64,000 nucleotides of DNA, taken from Humisphaera borealis. GTDB taxonomy: Bacteria > Planctomycetota > Phycisphaerae > Tepidisphaerales > Tepidisphaeraceae. The notes beneath the pieces are model-generated. The model was not told the origin of the DNA, did not search any database, and saw only the letters and a list, made by a program, of their open reading frames with translations. Each line of letters starts with the position of its first letter. Position 1 is the first letter of the stretch. Position numbers and translations under genes: made by a program. The DNA is taken from NCBI RefSeq assembly GCF_015169395.1, contig NZ_CP063458.1, positions 4,526,001 through 4,590,000 on the forward strand, written 5' to 3'. Of the stretch, positions 55,669 to 63,496 are shown piece by piece.

Positions 55669-58413
55669 TTACTTCTTCTTTGTCGCCGCATTGGCGCTCT
55701 TGATCGCGGCCTGAGCCGCGGCCAGTCGGGCGATGGGGACGCGGAAGGGGCTGCAGCTGACGTAGTTCAAGCCGACCTTGTGGCAGAACTCGACGGACTT
55801 GGGGTCGCCGCCGTGCTCACCGCAGATGCCGCACTTGAGGTCCTTGTTCGTGCCGCGCCCGAGCTTGACAGCCATCTCGATCAGCTTGCCGACGCCGCCG
55901 ATGTCCAGGCTCTGGAACGGGTCGCGCGGCAGGATCTCCTTCTTGATGTATTCCGGCAGGAAGACGCCGGCGTCGTCTCGGCTGTAGCCGAACGTCATCT
56001 GCGTCAGGTCGTTCGTGCCGAAGCTGAAGAACTCGGCGGTCTGAGCCATCTCGTCGGCGGTGATCGCGGCGCGGGGCACCTCGATCATCGTGCCGTACAT
56101 GTACTCGACCTTGGTGCCGGCTTCCTTGAAGACCGCATCGGCCGTCTGGACCGTGATCTTCTTGAGGTAGTCCAGCTCTTCCTTGGTGCCGGCGAGCGGG
56201 ATCATGATTTCCGGCAGAACCTTGACCTTCTCCTTCTTGACCGCGACGGCGGCTTCGAGGATCGCCCGGACCTGCATCTCAAGGATTTCGGGGTAGGTGA
56301 TCGCCAGGCGGTCGCCGCGATGGCCGAGCATCGGGTTGCTCTCGTGGAGCTGATCGACGCGGTTCTTCACCTGCGCCAGCGTCAGGCCGAGGGAGTCGGC
56401 GAGGACCTTCTGGTCCCTCTCGTTGTGGGGCAGGAACTCGTGCAGCGGCGGGTCCAGCAGGCGGATGGTCACCGGCAGGCCGGCCATCGCCTTGAAGATG
56501 CCGATGAAGTCTTCCCGCTGGTAGGGCAGGAGCTTGGCCAACGCCTTCTTGCGGGCTTCGATGTCCGTCGCCAGGATCATCTCACGCATGTGCTGAATGC
56601 GTTCCGGGTCGAAGAACATGTGTTCGGTGCGGGTCAGGCCGATGCCTTCAGCGCCGAAGTTACGAGCCACCTCTGCGTCATTCGGGGTGTCGGCGTTCGT
56701 GCGGACCTTCAGGGTGCGGTGCTTGTCGGCCAGGACCATGAGCTGCTTAAACGGGCCGGTCAGGCTGGCTTCGACCGTGGGGACCGAGCCTTCCATGACG
56801 TCGCCGGTGCCGCCGTCCAGCGAAATGACGTCCTTGTCCGTGTACGTCTTGCCGTTGATGACCAGGGTGCGAGCCTTGGCGTCGATCTGCAGGGCACCTG
56901 CGCCGGCGACGCAGGGGGTGCCCATGCCGCGGGCCACGACCGCCGCGTGCGACGTCATGCCGCCGGTGCTGGTCAGGATGCCTTCCGAGACGTGCATGCC
57001 GCCGATGTCGGCCGGCTCGGTCTCGCGGCGGACAAGGATGATCTGCTCGCCCTTGCCGACGCGTTCCTCGGCCTCTTCGGCCGTGAATGCGATCTTGCCG
57101 ACGGCCGCGCCCGGCGAGGCCGGCAGGCCCTTGGCGACGATCGTCTTGGGGAAGTTCGGATTGAAGGTCGGGTGCAGGAGCTGGTCGAGGGCGGCCGGAT
57201 CGACCCGCAGGATCGCGGTCTTCTCGTCGATCAGCTTTTCCTTGAGCATCTCGATAGCGATGCGGACGGCGGCCGGGGCGGTGCGCTTGCCGTTGCGCGT
57301 CTGCAGCATGTAGAACGTGCCGCGTTCGATCGTGAACTCAAAGTCCTGCACGTCTTTGTAGCGGGCTTCCAGCTTCTTCTTGACTTCCAGCAGTTCCTGC
57401 CAGCCCTTCTTGCTCCACTTGGCCATCTCGGACTTGCATTCGAGCGGCGTGCGAATGCCGGCGACCACGTCTTCGCCCTGGGCGTTGACGAGGAACTCGC
57501 CGTAGAACTCGTTCTCGCCGGTGCTGGGGTTGCGGGTGAACGCCACGCCGGTCGCGCAGTCGTCGCCCATGTTGCCGAAGACCATCGCCTGGACGTTGAC
57601 GGCGGTTCCGAGCAGGCCGCGGATTTCGTTGATCTCGCGGTAGCGGATGGCGCGATCGCCCATCCAGCTCTTGAAGACGGCTTCGATCGCCAGCGTGAGC
57701 TGCTCGATCGGGTCGGTCGGGAACGGCGAGCCGACGTGCTCTGCGTAGACCTTCTTGTAGCGTTCGACGACGTCCTTCAGGCCGTCGGCGTCGAGGTCGG
57801 TATCGAGTTCAACGCCCTTGGCGTTCTTGACGGCCGACAGCTCATGTTCGAAGTGGTGGTGGTCGACGCCCATGACGGTGTCGCCGTACATGTTGATCAG
57901 CCGGCGATAGCTGTCGTAGGCGAAGCGGTCGTTCTTGGTGAGGGCGGCCATGCCGGCGACGACGGCGTCGTTGAGGCCGATGTTGAGCACCGTGTCCATC
58001 ATGCCGGGCATGGAGTCTTTGGCGCCCGATCGACAGGCCAGCAGGAGCGGGTTCTTGGGGTCGCCGAACTTCTTGCCGGTCGCCTTTTCGACGCGGGCCA
58101 GGTGCAGCTTCACTTCGTCGAGCAGGCCCTTGGGGAGCTTTTGGCCGGCGTCGTTGTATTCCTTGCAGGTCGCGGTGGTGATGGTGAAGCCCGGCGGCAC
58201 GTTCAGGCCGGCGGAGGTCATGTCGGCGAGGTTCGAACCTTTGCCGCCGAGCAGGTCGCGCATGGTCACGTTGCCTTCGGCCTTGCCGGAGCCGAAGAAG
58301 TAAACGCGCTTGATGCCGGCTTTGGCGGCGGTCTTCGGGGCGGCTTTGCTGGCGGACTTGGCAGCGGGCTTGGCGGCCGGCTTCTTGGCAGGCTTGGTCT
58401 TGGTTTTGGCCAT
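55669..58413 (-). CDS. ppdK: Pyruvate, phosphate dikinase
   Basis: 914 residues from the ATG at 58413. A ~33-residue Lys/Ala/Pro tail (AKTKTKPAKKPAAKPAAKSA) precedes the conserved core, which starts 'KRVYFFGSGKAEGNVTMRDL'. ATP-grasp domain: 'LGGKGSNLADMTSAGLNVPP'. Swivel phosphohistidine: His489 in 'GGMTSHAAVVARGMGTP'. C-terminal PEP/pyruvate TIM barrel: 'SFGTNDLTQMTFGYSRDDAG' and catalytic Cys864 in 'CGICGEHGGDP'. It interconverts pyruvate + ATP + Pi and PEP + AMP + PPi. The basic tail is not part of the family and resembles H1/AlgP-like repeats. It has its own promoter, long leader and terminator. Confidence 0.97.
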   Translation of the reverse strand: MAKTKTKPAKKPAAKPAAKSASKAAPKTAAKAGIKRVYFFGSGKAEGNVTMRDLLGGKGSNLADMTSAGLNVPPGFTITTATCKEYNDAGQKLPKGLLDEVKLHLARVEKATGKKFGDPKNPLLLACRSGAKDSMPGMMDTVLNIGLNDAVVAGMAALTKNDRFAYDSYRRLINMYGDTVMGVDHHHFEHELSAVKNAKGVELDTDLDADGLKDVVERYKKVYAEHVGSPFPTDPIEQLTLAIEAVFKSWMGDRAIRYREINEIRGLLGTAVNVQAMVFGNMGDDCATGVAFTRNPSTGENEFYGEFLVNAQGEDVVAGIRTPLECKSEMAKWSKKGWQELLEVKKKLEARYKDVQDFEFTIERGTFYMLQTRNGKRTAPAAVRIAIEMLKEKLIDEKTAILRVDPAALDQLLHPTFNPNFPKTIVAKGLPASPGAAVGKIAFTAEEAEERVGKGEQIILVRRETEPADIGGMHVSEGILTSTGGMTSHAAVVARGMGTPCVAGAGALQIDAKARTLVINGKTYTDKDVISLDGGTGDVMEGSVPTVEASLTGPFKQLMVLADKHRTLKVRTNADTPNDAEVARNFGAEGIGLTRTEHMFFDPERIQHMREMILATDIEARKKALAKLLPYQREDFIGIFKAMAGLPVTIRLLDPPLHEFLPHNERDQKVLADSLGLTLAQVKNRVDQLHESNPMLGHRGDRLAITYPEILEMQVRAILEAAVAVKKEKVKVLPEIMIPLAGTKEELDYLKKITVQTADAVFKEAGTKVEYMYGTMIEVPRAAITADEMAQTAEFFSFGTNDLTQMTFGYSRDDAGVFLPEYIKKEILPRDPFQSLDIGGVGKLIEMAVKLGRGTNKDLKCGICGEHGGDPKSVEFCHKVGLNYVSCSPFRVPIARLAAAQAAIKSANAATKKK

Positions 58414-58684
58414 GATCTTGGGGTCTCCGGTTCGATCCGTGAACGAGTGCCTGAAGGTCGCGCGGTCGCTGTAAAATGGAGTGGGAGCGGCCATGCCCGA
58501 GACATCGGGCTTAAAAGCGTCGCAGCGATTGTGGGCGTTCGTTCGTTTCCTTCCCGAACATGCGGTCGGGTGTGCCGCCGGTGGCAATACCGAATCCCTC
58601 TCGGGTCGCGCCACCGGCTTGCGTGCGACCCGCTTTACTTACGGTTTTCAACTGGCTATGCGAATGCTTCGCCGGGCGAAAGAG
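58414..58684 (-). promoter_or_regulatory. Long structured 5' leader of ppdK
   Basis: About 270 nt separate the predicted start from the ATG. It contains a 9-bp GCCGGTGGC/GCCACCGGC stem (58577-58585 with 58610-58618) enclosing a smaller CCGA/TCGG pairing. A 6-bp GCCCGA/TCGGGC hairpin lies at about 58495-58510. No known riboswitch class is recognised. Confidence 0.5.
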
Positions 58685-58690
58685 GCAGGG

Positions 58691-58718
58691 AGTATAGAGT
58701 CGGCGGGGGTACTGTCAA
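58691..58718 (-). promoter_or_regulatory. Consensus sigma-70 promoter of ppdK
   Basis: On the minus strand TTGACA (58718-58713, 6/6), 16-nt spacer, TATACT (58696-58691, 5/6). It lies just after the MFS stop codon. Confidence 0.82.
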
Positions 58719-58719
58719 A

Positions 58720-59943
58720 TCACGTTTGTGCGGTATTTGCAAGGGTTTTCGTATGGGTGCCGCGTCGATCCGTCCGTCCGGCGATGACACTCGCGGCGAC
58801 CACCGCGATCACGCTCAGCCCGATCACCGACCCGACCGCCACGACGGCCAGGCCGCGGTTGTCGGGGGCCAGCACCTGCATCAGCACGCCCGCCCCCGGG
58901 CCCAGAATCCAGCCGAGTCCGATGAGCGCTTCGTGATAACCACTGTGTTCGGTGCTTCCCTCGCTCAGCACCATTCCGAAGTAGAGGCTGCCAGAGTAGA
59001 TCACCCCAAGCGACGCTCCCAAAACGACTTGCCACAACAGGAGGGCGGCCATGTCGGCCGTCGGAGAGATGGCCGTTCCCAAGAATTGAGACGGCGGCAG
59101 GGCACAGCCCAGAAACGCGATCCCCATCGCCACCGCCGCCGCCACCATGACCCGCGGCCGGGTGTGCCACCAGGTGCCCGCCGCCAGGGCGACGAAAGCC
59201 AGCCATCGTGCGGCAGGCCAGGCCGAACTGACGAAGGTTTGTGTTGAGGTGTCGAGGCGTTCCATCGCCGGCAGCGAGGGCAGCAGGGGCATTAAGCCGT
59301 AGATCACCGCATAGGTGGCGGGCAGCCCCAGGCGCGACACCCATAGGGCAACCGTGCGAACTCGCATGAGTTCCGGGCTTGGCAGAAGTGCCGCGTGTGG
59401 CGCGTGCTGCGACTGATCATCGGCGGCATGAGTGGCAGTCGGAACGCCTTTTGACGAGGTTCTGGCCATCCAAGCCAAGCCGATGCAGACCAGGTGCGCG
59501 ATCGCTGGCACGAGGAAGACGCCGATCGGAAGCCTTTCGATCACGGTCCCGCTGATCGCCAGTACAACGGCACCGACGGCCGGCCAGACGACGTTGTAGA
59601 CGCCCAGTCGGCGGGCAAGCGTAGGGCCCGTCGTACCGACCGAGACAAGACTCTCGAGAATCGGCCAGGCTACGGCGCTGAAGAACGTGTACGCGAACAG
59701 CACGGCGACGACCGCGGCGACTGCCGATCGATCAGCGGCGAGAACTCCCGCAAGGCAGGCAAGGGCCATCGCCGAGTGCAGGGCGATCGTGGCAACTCTG
59801 TGGGACAGTCGGCTCGTCAGCGCGTGTGCGGAAAGAGCCCCCATGACGTAGACGACACCCTGCGCGGCGGCGAGCCGGAAGTTCTCCGTCAGGCCCCATC
59901 CGAAGCGGTCCTTGGTGTAGAAAACGATGCCGATGGTGAACAT
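58720..59943 (-). CDS. MFS transporter (start uncertain; probably extends to ATC at 60036)
   Basis: 407 residues from the first ATG (59943). That start cuts into the first membrane helix: the frame continues upstream with 'AWPLYFILALASTGGT', completing helix 1, back to an in-frame stop. No ATG, GTG or TTG occurs in that 5' part, but an ATC at 60036 has GGAGG 5 nt upstream and would give 438 residues. Twelve helices are then visible, with a loop between halves (MARTSSKGVPTATHAADD). Family-typical motifs are 'GALSAHALTSRLSHR' after helix 2 and 'WPILESLVSVGTTGPTLARR' in the first half. The transported substrate is unknown. Confidence 0.82.
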   Translation of the reverse strand: MFTIGIVFYTKDRFGWGLTENFRLAAAQGVVYVMGALSAHALTSRLSHRVATIALHSAMALACLAGVLAADRSAVAAVVAVLFAYTFFSAVAWPILESLVSVGTTGPTLARRLGVYNVVWPAVGAVVLAISGTVIERLPIGVFLVPAIAHLVCIGLAWMARTSSKGVPTATHAADDQSQHAPHAALLPSPELMRVRTVALWVSRLGLPATYAVIYGLMPLLPSLPAMERLDTSTQTFVSSAWPAARWLAFVALAAGTWWHTRPRVMVAAAVAMGIAFLGCALPPSQFLGTAISPTADMAALLLWQVVLGASLGVIYSGSLYFGMVLSEGSTEHSGYHEALIGLGWILGPGAGVLMQVLAPDNRGLAVVAVGSVIGLSVIAVVAASVIAGRTDRRGTHTKTLANTAQT

Positions 59944-60036
59944 CGTGCCACCGGTCGAGGCCAGCGCAAGAATGAAATAGAGCGGCCATGCCGTTACCGG
60001 CGTTGGCCGGCCGGTCGCAGAATCTGGGGTCGAGAT

Positions 60037-60464
60037 AAGAGCCTCCGCGCCGGGAGACTCCCGGCAAGACGCGAAAGTTGTACGCGCCAGGCGAAGCCAT
60101 CACAAATCGTGCGCTGTCACAACGCATACGGGGATTCGGCGGATCGGCGCGAATGTTGGCGTTTGTGTTCTTGAACTCACTTGTCAAAGAGGGCGGAGTC
60201 TTTGTGTGAGCAATTGATCGATATACGGCGGTTTTTGCCCAGCGGATGCGTGTTGTGTGCATAACTGATTGCAATAAATTGGCTTACGATTAATCCTGCT
60301 GCCTCCGCCCTGCATGTGAACCGAATACCCCAATTCGGGCATCCTCACCGTCGACTAATTCCCGGTACATTCATTCCATATGGTTCTCGGACGCGACGCC
60401 CGACAGTTTTTTGGCCGGATGCGTTCCTGAATCGTAGTGTTGCTTTGCCAGAAGGGAGCAGACG
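60037..60464. other. Intergenic region upstream of a small exported protein
   Basis: About 430 bases, partly AT-rich (60250-60300), which is unlike the surroundings. It should hold the promoters of the MFS gene and of the rightward small gene; no -35/-10 pair is convincing. A CCGAAT/ATTCGG hairpin lies near 60320-60345. No gene is seen. Confidence 0.4.
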
Positions 60465-60821
60465 GTGTTTAAGTCATTTGTGATCTTCGTCCTCGGTATT
60501 GCCCTGATTCTCGCCGGCTTCGTGACTCGTCCATCGGAGACGAGCGCGGCGGCGTTTATGACAAACAGCGTTCAGCCCATCGCCGCCGGCCCCCGCACGG
60601 TCGCCGACACCCTTAAAGATGCGCTGGTGAAGAGCGTGGACGTCGGTAAGCCCGGCGTGCCCAGCGGGTTTGAGTTCAAAGACCGCGTCCTCTGGACAGA
60701 GGTCGTCAAAGACGGCCAGACGGTCTACACCGGCGTGCTCTCGCACTGGATCAAGCACGAAGCCCCGCCGCCGCTCAAGAGCGAGCCGAGGGACACGAAG
60801 CTGGCTTCTGCGACGAAGTAA
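60465..60821 (+). CDS. Small exported or membrane-anchored protein of unknown function
   Basis: 118 residues starting at GTG, with AAGGGAG upstream at a 6-nt spacing. A hydrophobic N-terminus (FKSFVIFVLGIALILAGFV) acts as signal or anchor. The remaining ~90 residues are polar, with 'VADTLKDALVKSVDVGKPGV' and a beta-like 'DRVLWTEVVKDGQTVYTGVL'. No family is recognised. The gene is alone between divergent and convergent neighbours; a heptamer repeat lies right after its stop. Confidence 0.65.
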   Translation: MFKSFVIFVLGIALILAGFVTRPSETSAAAFMTNSVQPIAAGPRTVADTLKDALVKSVDVGKPGVPSGFEFKDRVLWTEVVKDGQTVYTGVLSHWIKHEAPPPLKSEPRDTKLASATK

Positions 60822-60834
60822 CCGGCGGTCAGAA

Positions 60835-60970
60835 TGAAGAATGACGAAAATCGAATGACGAATGAAGGTCGAAAGCTGAATGATCGAACCGGGGCCTGAC
60901 GCGTCGCTTCAATCCTTCGGATTTTGAGCTTGATTCGTCAATCGATTTTCGTCATTCGTCATTTTCAGGA
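60835..60970. repeat. Heptamer-based inverted repeat (GAATGAC/GAAAATC units)
   Basis: The left arm (about 60835-60868) reads as GAATGAC, GAAAATC, GAATGAC, GAATGAA. The right arm (about 60940-60967) holds the complement, ATTTTCGTCATTCGTCATTT. It lies between two converging genes, and its right arm encodes the last residues of the flippase. Confidence 0.8.
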
Positions 60971-62330
60971 CATACCACGGCATCCAGATCGCACACCGGG
61001 CGACAACGACGATGATCGTCGCTAGCACGATTCCTTTCAGGCCCCACCCGACCGGCCCGGCGAGAGTCGCACCCAGAACGACATTGGCAGAACCGGCAAT
61101 CAGAGACGATTTCATAAAGACGCGTACCCGGCCCATTCCCAGGAGCACTGCCCGTCCGACTCCGCTCGCCCCGCCAATTACCGTATGCACCAACAGCAGC
61201 GGCAGCAGCATCAAGGTCTGCGGGGAAACGTCGCCTAGCCAGAGGCGCAGGGCAAACGCGCCCAACAGCATAGTTGCGATTCCGGCGGCAATGAGCAGGG
61301 CGAGACTGGTTAGCGTTCCGCGCACGTAGAGGTGGCGGAGCTCGCGCAGGTTGCCGGCAGCGAACGACCTCGCTGCCCGCGGGAAGACCGCCCCGGCAAT
61401 TCCGGCGACAACCAGCAGGAGTGCCGAGTCGATCTGCACGAGCGGCGCGTAGGTGGCGACCTCACTCGGGCCGAGCAGTGATTGAATGATCAGGTAGCTG
61501 CAGGGCGCGTAGAGGAAGTCGGCCGTCTGGGCGAGTGTGATGCCACCCCCGAATCGAAGCAGCGACCGCATAATGGCAGGATCTTTAGGTCCCCCGGTCT
61601 CGAAATCAGGCACAAGGCGTGTCACCGCGACGACACGGGTGACCGTTGTTCCAAGGCAGCAGAGTGCCCACGCACCGGCCACGCTATCGATCTGCCGCAG
61701 GGGAATGAGCACGACCACGAGTAGCCAGCACACCTCGGCACCGGCCAGAATAAAGTTGTCGAGCGCGAGAAGTCCCCGTACCTGAAGGATGGCAGACGCC
61801 GGCTCACCCGCAATTCGAGTTGCCACGCCGCAGCCTAGCGCTAACGTTGCCAGCAGAATCCATCCCGCGTTGACCTCTCGCGACGCGAAATAGGATTCGG
61901 TCGCGAGCGCCATCCCAATTGCCCCGGCGAACGCGAAGGCAGTCAAGAGCCGCGCGACATGCAGCCCGGTCGTGATGACGGCTTGTTCGTGATTCCCCGC
62001 AGGAACTGGTTCTGCCGCTGTATTGGCATAACCAAGCGCAACGATGCCCGGCGGTGCAACCGTGGTATCGGCCGACAGCGGCTCTGCTGGAATGGCGTCT
62101 CTGGCATTGGCCTTGGCGATCGCATGGACTAGCGCCGGCCCCAGTCCGAGCGATGTGTAGCTGAGAATTGAAATCGTTCCCCGTAGAAGAGCGAAGATGC
62201 CGAATGCGACCGGCCCGGCTTCACGGTAGAGAAAGGCTGTTACGCCCGCCCACGAGAGGATGCGGAACAGCGCCAGCAAGTAACCGCTCGCCACATCCAA
62301 GCGGAGCGATCCCGTCGGTCGCGACTCCAT
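60909..62330 (-). CDS. Polysaccharide flippase-like membrane protein (Wzx/MVF family)
   Basis: 473 residues from the ATG at 62330; the longer frame begins at TTG with a basic low-complexity leader. About fourteen hydrophobic segments are visible. The opening 'VASGYLLALFRILSWAGVTA' with 'YREAGPVAFGIFALLRGTIS' is typical of the Wzx/RfbX start, and mid-protein 'ADFLYAPCSYLIIQSLLGPS' and 'EVATYAPLVQIDSALLLVVA' match the family. A loop of ~60 residues after helix 2 is unusually long. It should flip lipid-linked glycans. The C-terminal ~14 residues (TNDENRLTNQAQNPKD) are encoded by a repeat. It lies 12 kb from the main locus. Confidence 0.78.
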   Translation of the reverse strand: MESRPTGSLRLDVASGYLLALFRILSWAGVTAFLYREAGPVAFGIFALLRGTISILSYTSLGLGPALVHAIAKANARDAIPAEPLSADTTVAPPGIVALGYANTAAEPVPAGNHEQAVITTGLHVARLLTAFAFAGAIGMALATESYFASREVNAGWILLATLALGCGVATRIAGEPASAILQVRGLLALDNFILAGAEVCWLLVVVLIPLRQIDSVAGAWALCCLGTTVTRVVAVTRLVPDFETGGPKDPAIMRSLLRFGGGITLAQTADFLYAPCSYLIIQSLLGPSEVATYAPLVQIDSALLLVVAGIAGAVFPRAARSFAAGNLRELRHLYVRGTLTSLALLIAAGIATMLLGAFALRLWLGDVSPQTLMLLPLLLVHTVIGGASGVGRAVLLGMGRVRVFMKSSLIAGSANVVLGATLAGPVGWGLKGIVLATIIVVVARCAIWMPWYVLKMTNDENRLTNQAQNPKD

Positions 62331-62487
62331 TTTGTTGGGCGTGGATGGGTTGGGGCCGGATGTCGTCAAGCGGAATCCACGCTTACGCCGGAGTCTGAGC
62401 GTACTCGCGAAGACCCGGATTCCTCGCAATTGCCGCGCAGATCATCCGGGTCTGTGGACCATTGACACCGGCGTCGCTCGGTTCGTC

Positions 62488-62655
62488 TCAGCCGGGGTTC
62501 GTCGCCGGCAGCGGCGCAGGTTGAGTCACCGGCGTTCCGGGGGTCGCGGGCTGCTTGGCCCGTTCTTTCTCGTCGGATTTACGGTTGAAGTACAGCACCG
62601 CCCACACGATCAGCAGCACCACGCCAAGCCATTGCCAGATATTCAGTTTTCCCAT
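62488..62655 (-). CDS. 55-residue single-pass membrane protein
   Basis: Frame of 55 residues from the ATG at 62655 to the TGA at 62488-62490, with an excellent AGGAGG 5 nt upstream. One membrane helix (WLGVVLLIVWAVLYF, residues ~9-23) is followed by a charged stretch (NRKSDEKERAKQ) and a Pro/Thr/Ala-rich tail. No family is recognised. The strong ribosome site and clean membrane topology argue that it is real. It lies 140 bases after nuoI on the same strand. Confidence 0.7.
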   Translation of the reverse strand: MGKLNIWQWLGVVLLIVWAVLYFNRKSDEKERAKQPATPGTPVTQPAPLPATNPG

Positions 62656-62703
62656 AGTTCCTCCTCAAATCGATGATTGGCCCGGTACCTTTACTCGTAC
62701 CGC

Positions 62704-62733
62704 ATTCTATACCAACCAGGTTACTGACGTCAT
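62704..62733 (-). promoter_or_regulatory. Candidate promoter for the 55-residue membrane protein
   Basis: On the minus strand ATGACG (62733-62728, 4/6), 18-nt spacer, TAGAAT (62709-62704, 5/6). The start would fall ~45 nt before the ATG. Consensus-based inference. Confidence 0.4.
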
Positions 62734-62795
62734 CGGTCCTTGGCATGCCGATCCGTCACGATCCTCAACACATCGCAATTGGCATTCGTCACCAG

Positions 62796-63389
62796 CTACT
62801 TCACCGGCGTGATGTCCCCCGCGTGGTTCGCCAGCTTTCCGGCCTTCACCCGTTCGTACTCGTCGCCAACCCATTCGATCTTGTCCTTGTTCCGCTCCAT
62901 CCAGAGCGGGATCGGGGTCCGCAGGTTCTCTTTGTCGAGCTCCGCGAACTCCACCACCGCATCATCGCGGCTGTAGCCGCTTAAATCGTGCAGCTTTCCC
63001 ATATGGATGCAGAGCGTCGGGCAGGGCTCGGTGCATAGTGCGCAGAACAGGCATTTGCTGTAGTCGATCGCGAACCGCAGGAGCTTGCCGGTCTTGGGGT
63101 CGTCCTCGTTGACGATGCCGGTCGCCTTGTCGATTTTTCTCGGGCCGGATTTATCGATGTAGATGCAATCCACCGGGCAGGCCTTGGCACACAGGTCGCA
63201 AGCAATGCACTTGTTGGCTTCGAACTCGTGAATGCCCCGGTACCGCGGCGCGAAGCTCAGGTGCTGCTCGGGGTAATTGACCGTCACCGTCTTCTGGAAA
63301 CAGTACTTCAACGTGATCTTCATTCCGATCACGATCGAAGTGATGTTGTCGTAGATGTTGCGGAAGTATTCGCGGACGGGGGATGACAT
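62796..63389 (-). CDS. nuoI: NADH-quinone oxidoreductase subunit I
   Basis: 197 residues. Two 4Fe-4S motifs of the ferredoxin type: Cys61, 64, 67, 71 (CIACDLCAKACP) and Cys113, 116, 119, 123 (CLFCALCTEPCP), binding clusters N6a and N6b that pass electrons towards quinone. The N-terminal amphipathic helix (NIYDNITSIVIGMKITLKY) and 'PRYRGIHEFEANKCIACDLC' are typical of NuoI. The region between the motifs is normal in length. No other nuo genes are visible in the ~0.6 kb left before the window ends or on its other side, where unrelated genes follow. Confidence 0.95.
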   Translation of the reverse strand: MSSPVREYFRNIYDNITSIVIGMKITLKYCFQKTVTVNYPEQHLSFAPRYRGIHEFEANKCIACDLCAKACPVDCIYIDKSGPRKIDKATGIVNEDDPKTGKLLRFAIDYSKCLFCALCTEPCPTLCIHMGKLHDLSGYSRDDAVVEFAELDKENLRTPIPLWMERNKDKIEWVGDEYERVKAGKLANHAGDITPVK

Positions 63390-63496
63390 CGGGCCGGATT
63401 GTGCGAGGTCGCGTCTCGAAAGTCGAGTCGGGCGGCGCGCAAGATCAGCCGGCGGAGTTGATCACAGCCATCGGGAATTACTTTCAGGCCGGTCCG

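Noticed and set aside
58720-58790. ppdK promoter treated as part of the MFS gene
   Set aside because: The TTGACA/TATACT pair lies entirely downstream of the MFS stop codon, so there is no overlap.
55780-59247. A 1155-residue open frame on the plus strand
   Set aside because: It is antisense to ppdK and the end of the MFS gene, both of which are unmistakable. Long antisense frames are expected at this GC content, and its translation shows no family motif.
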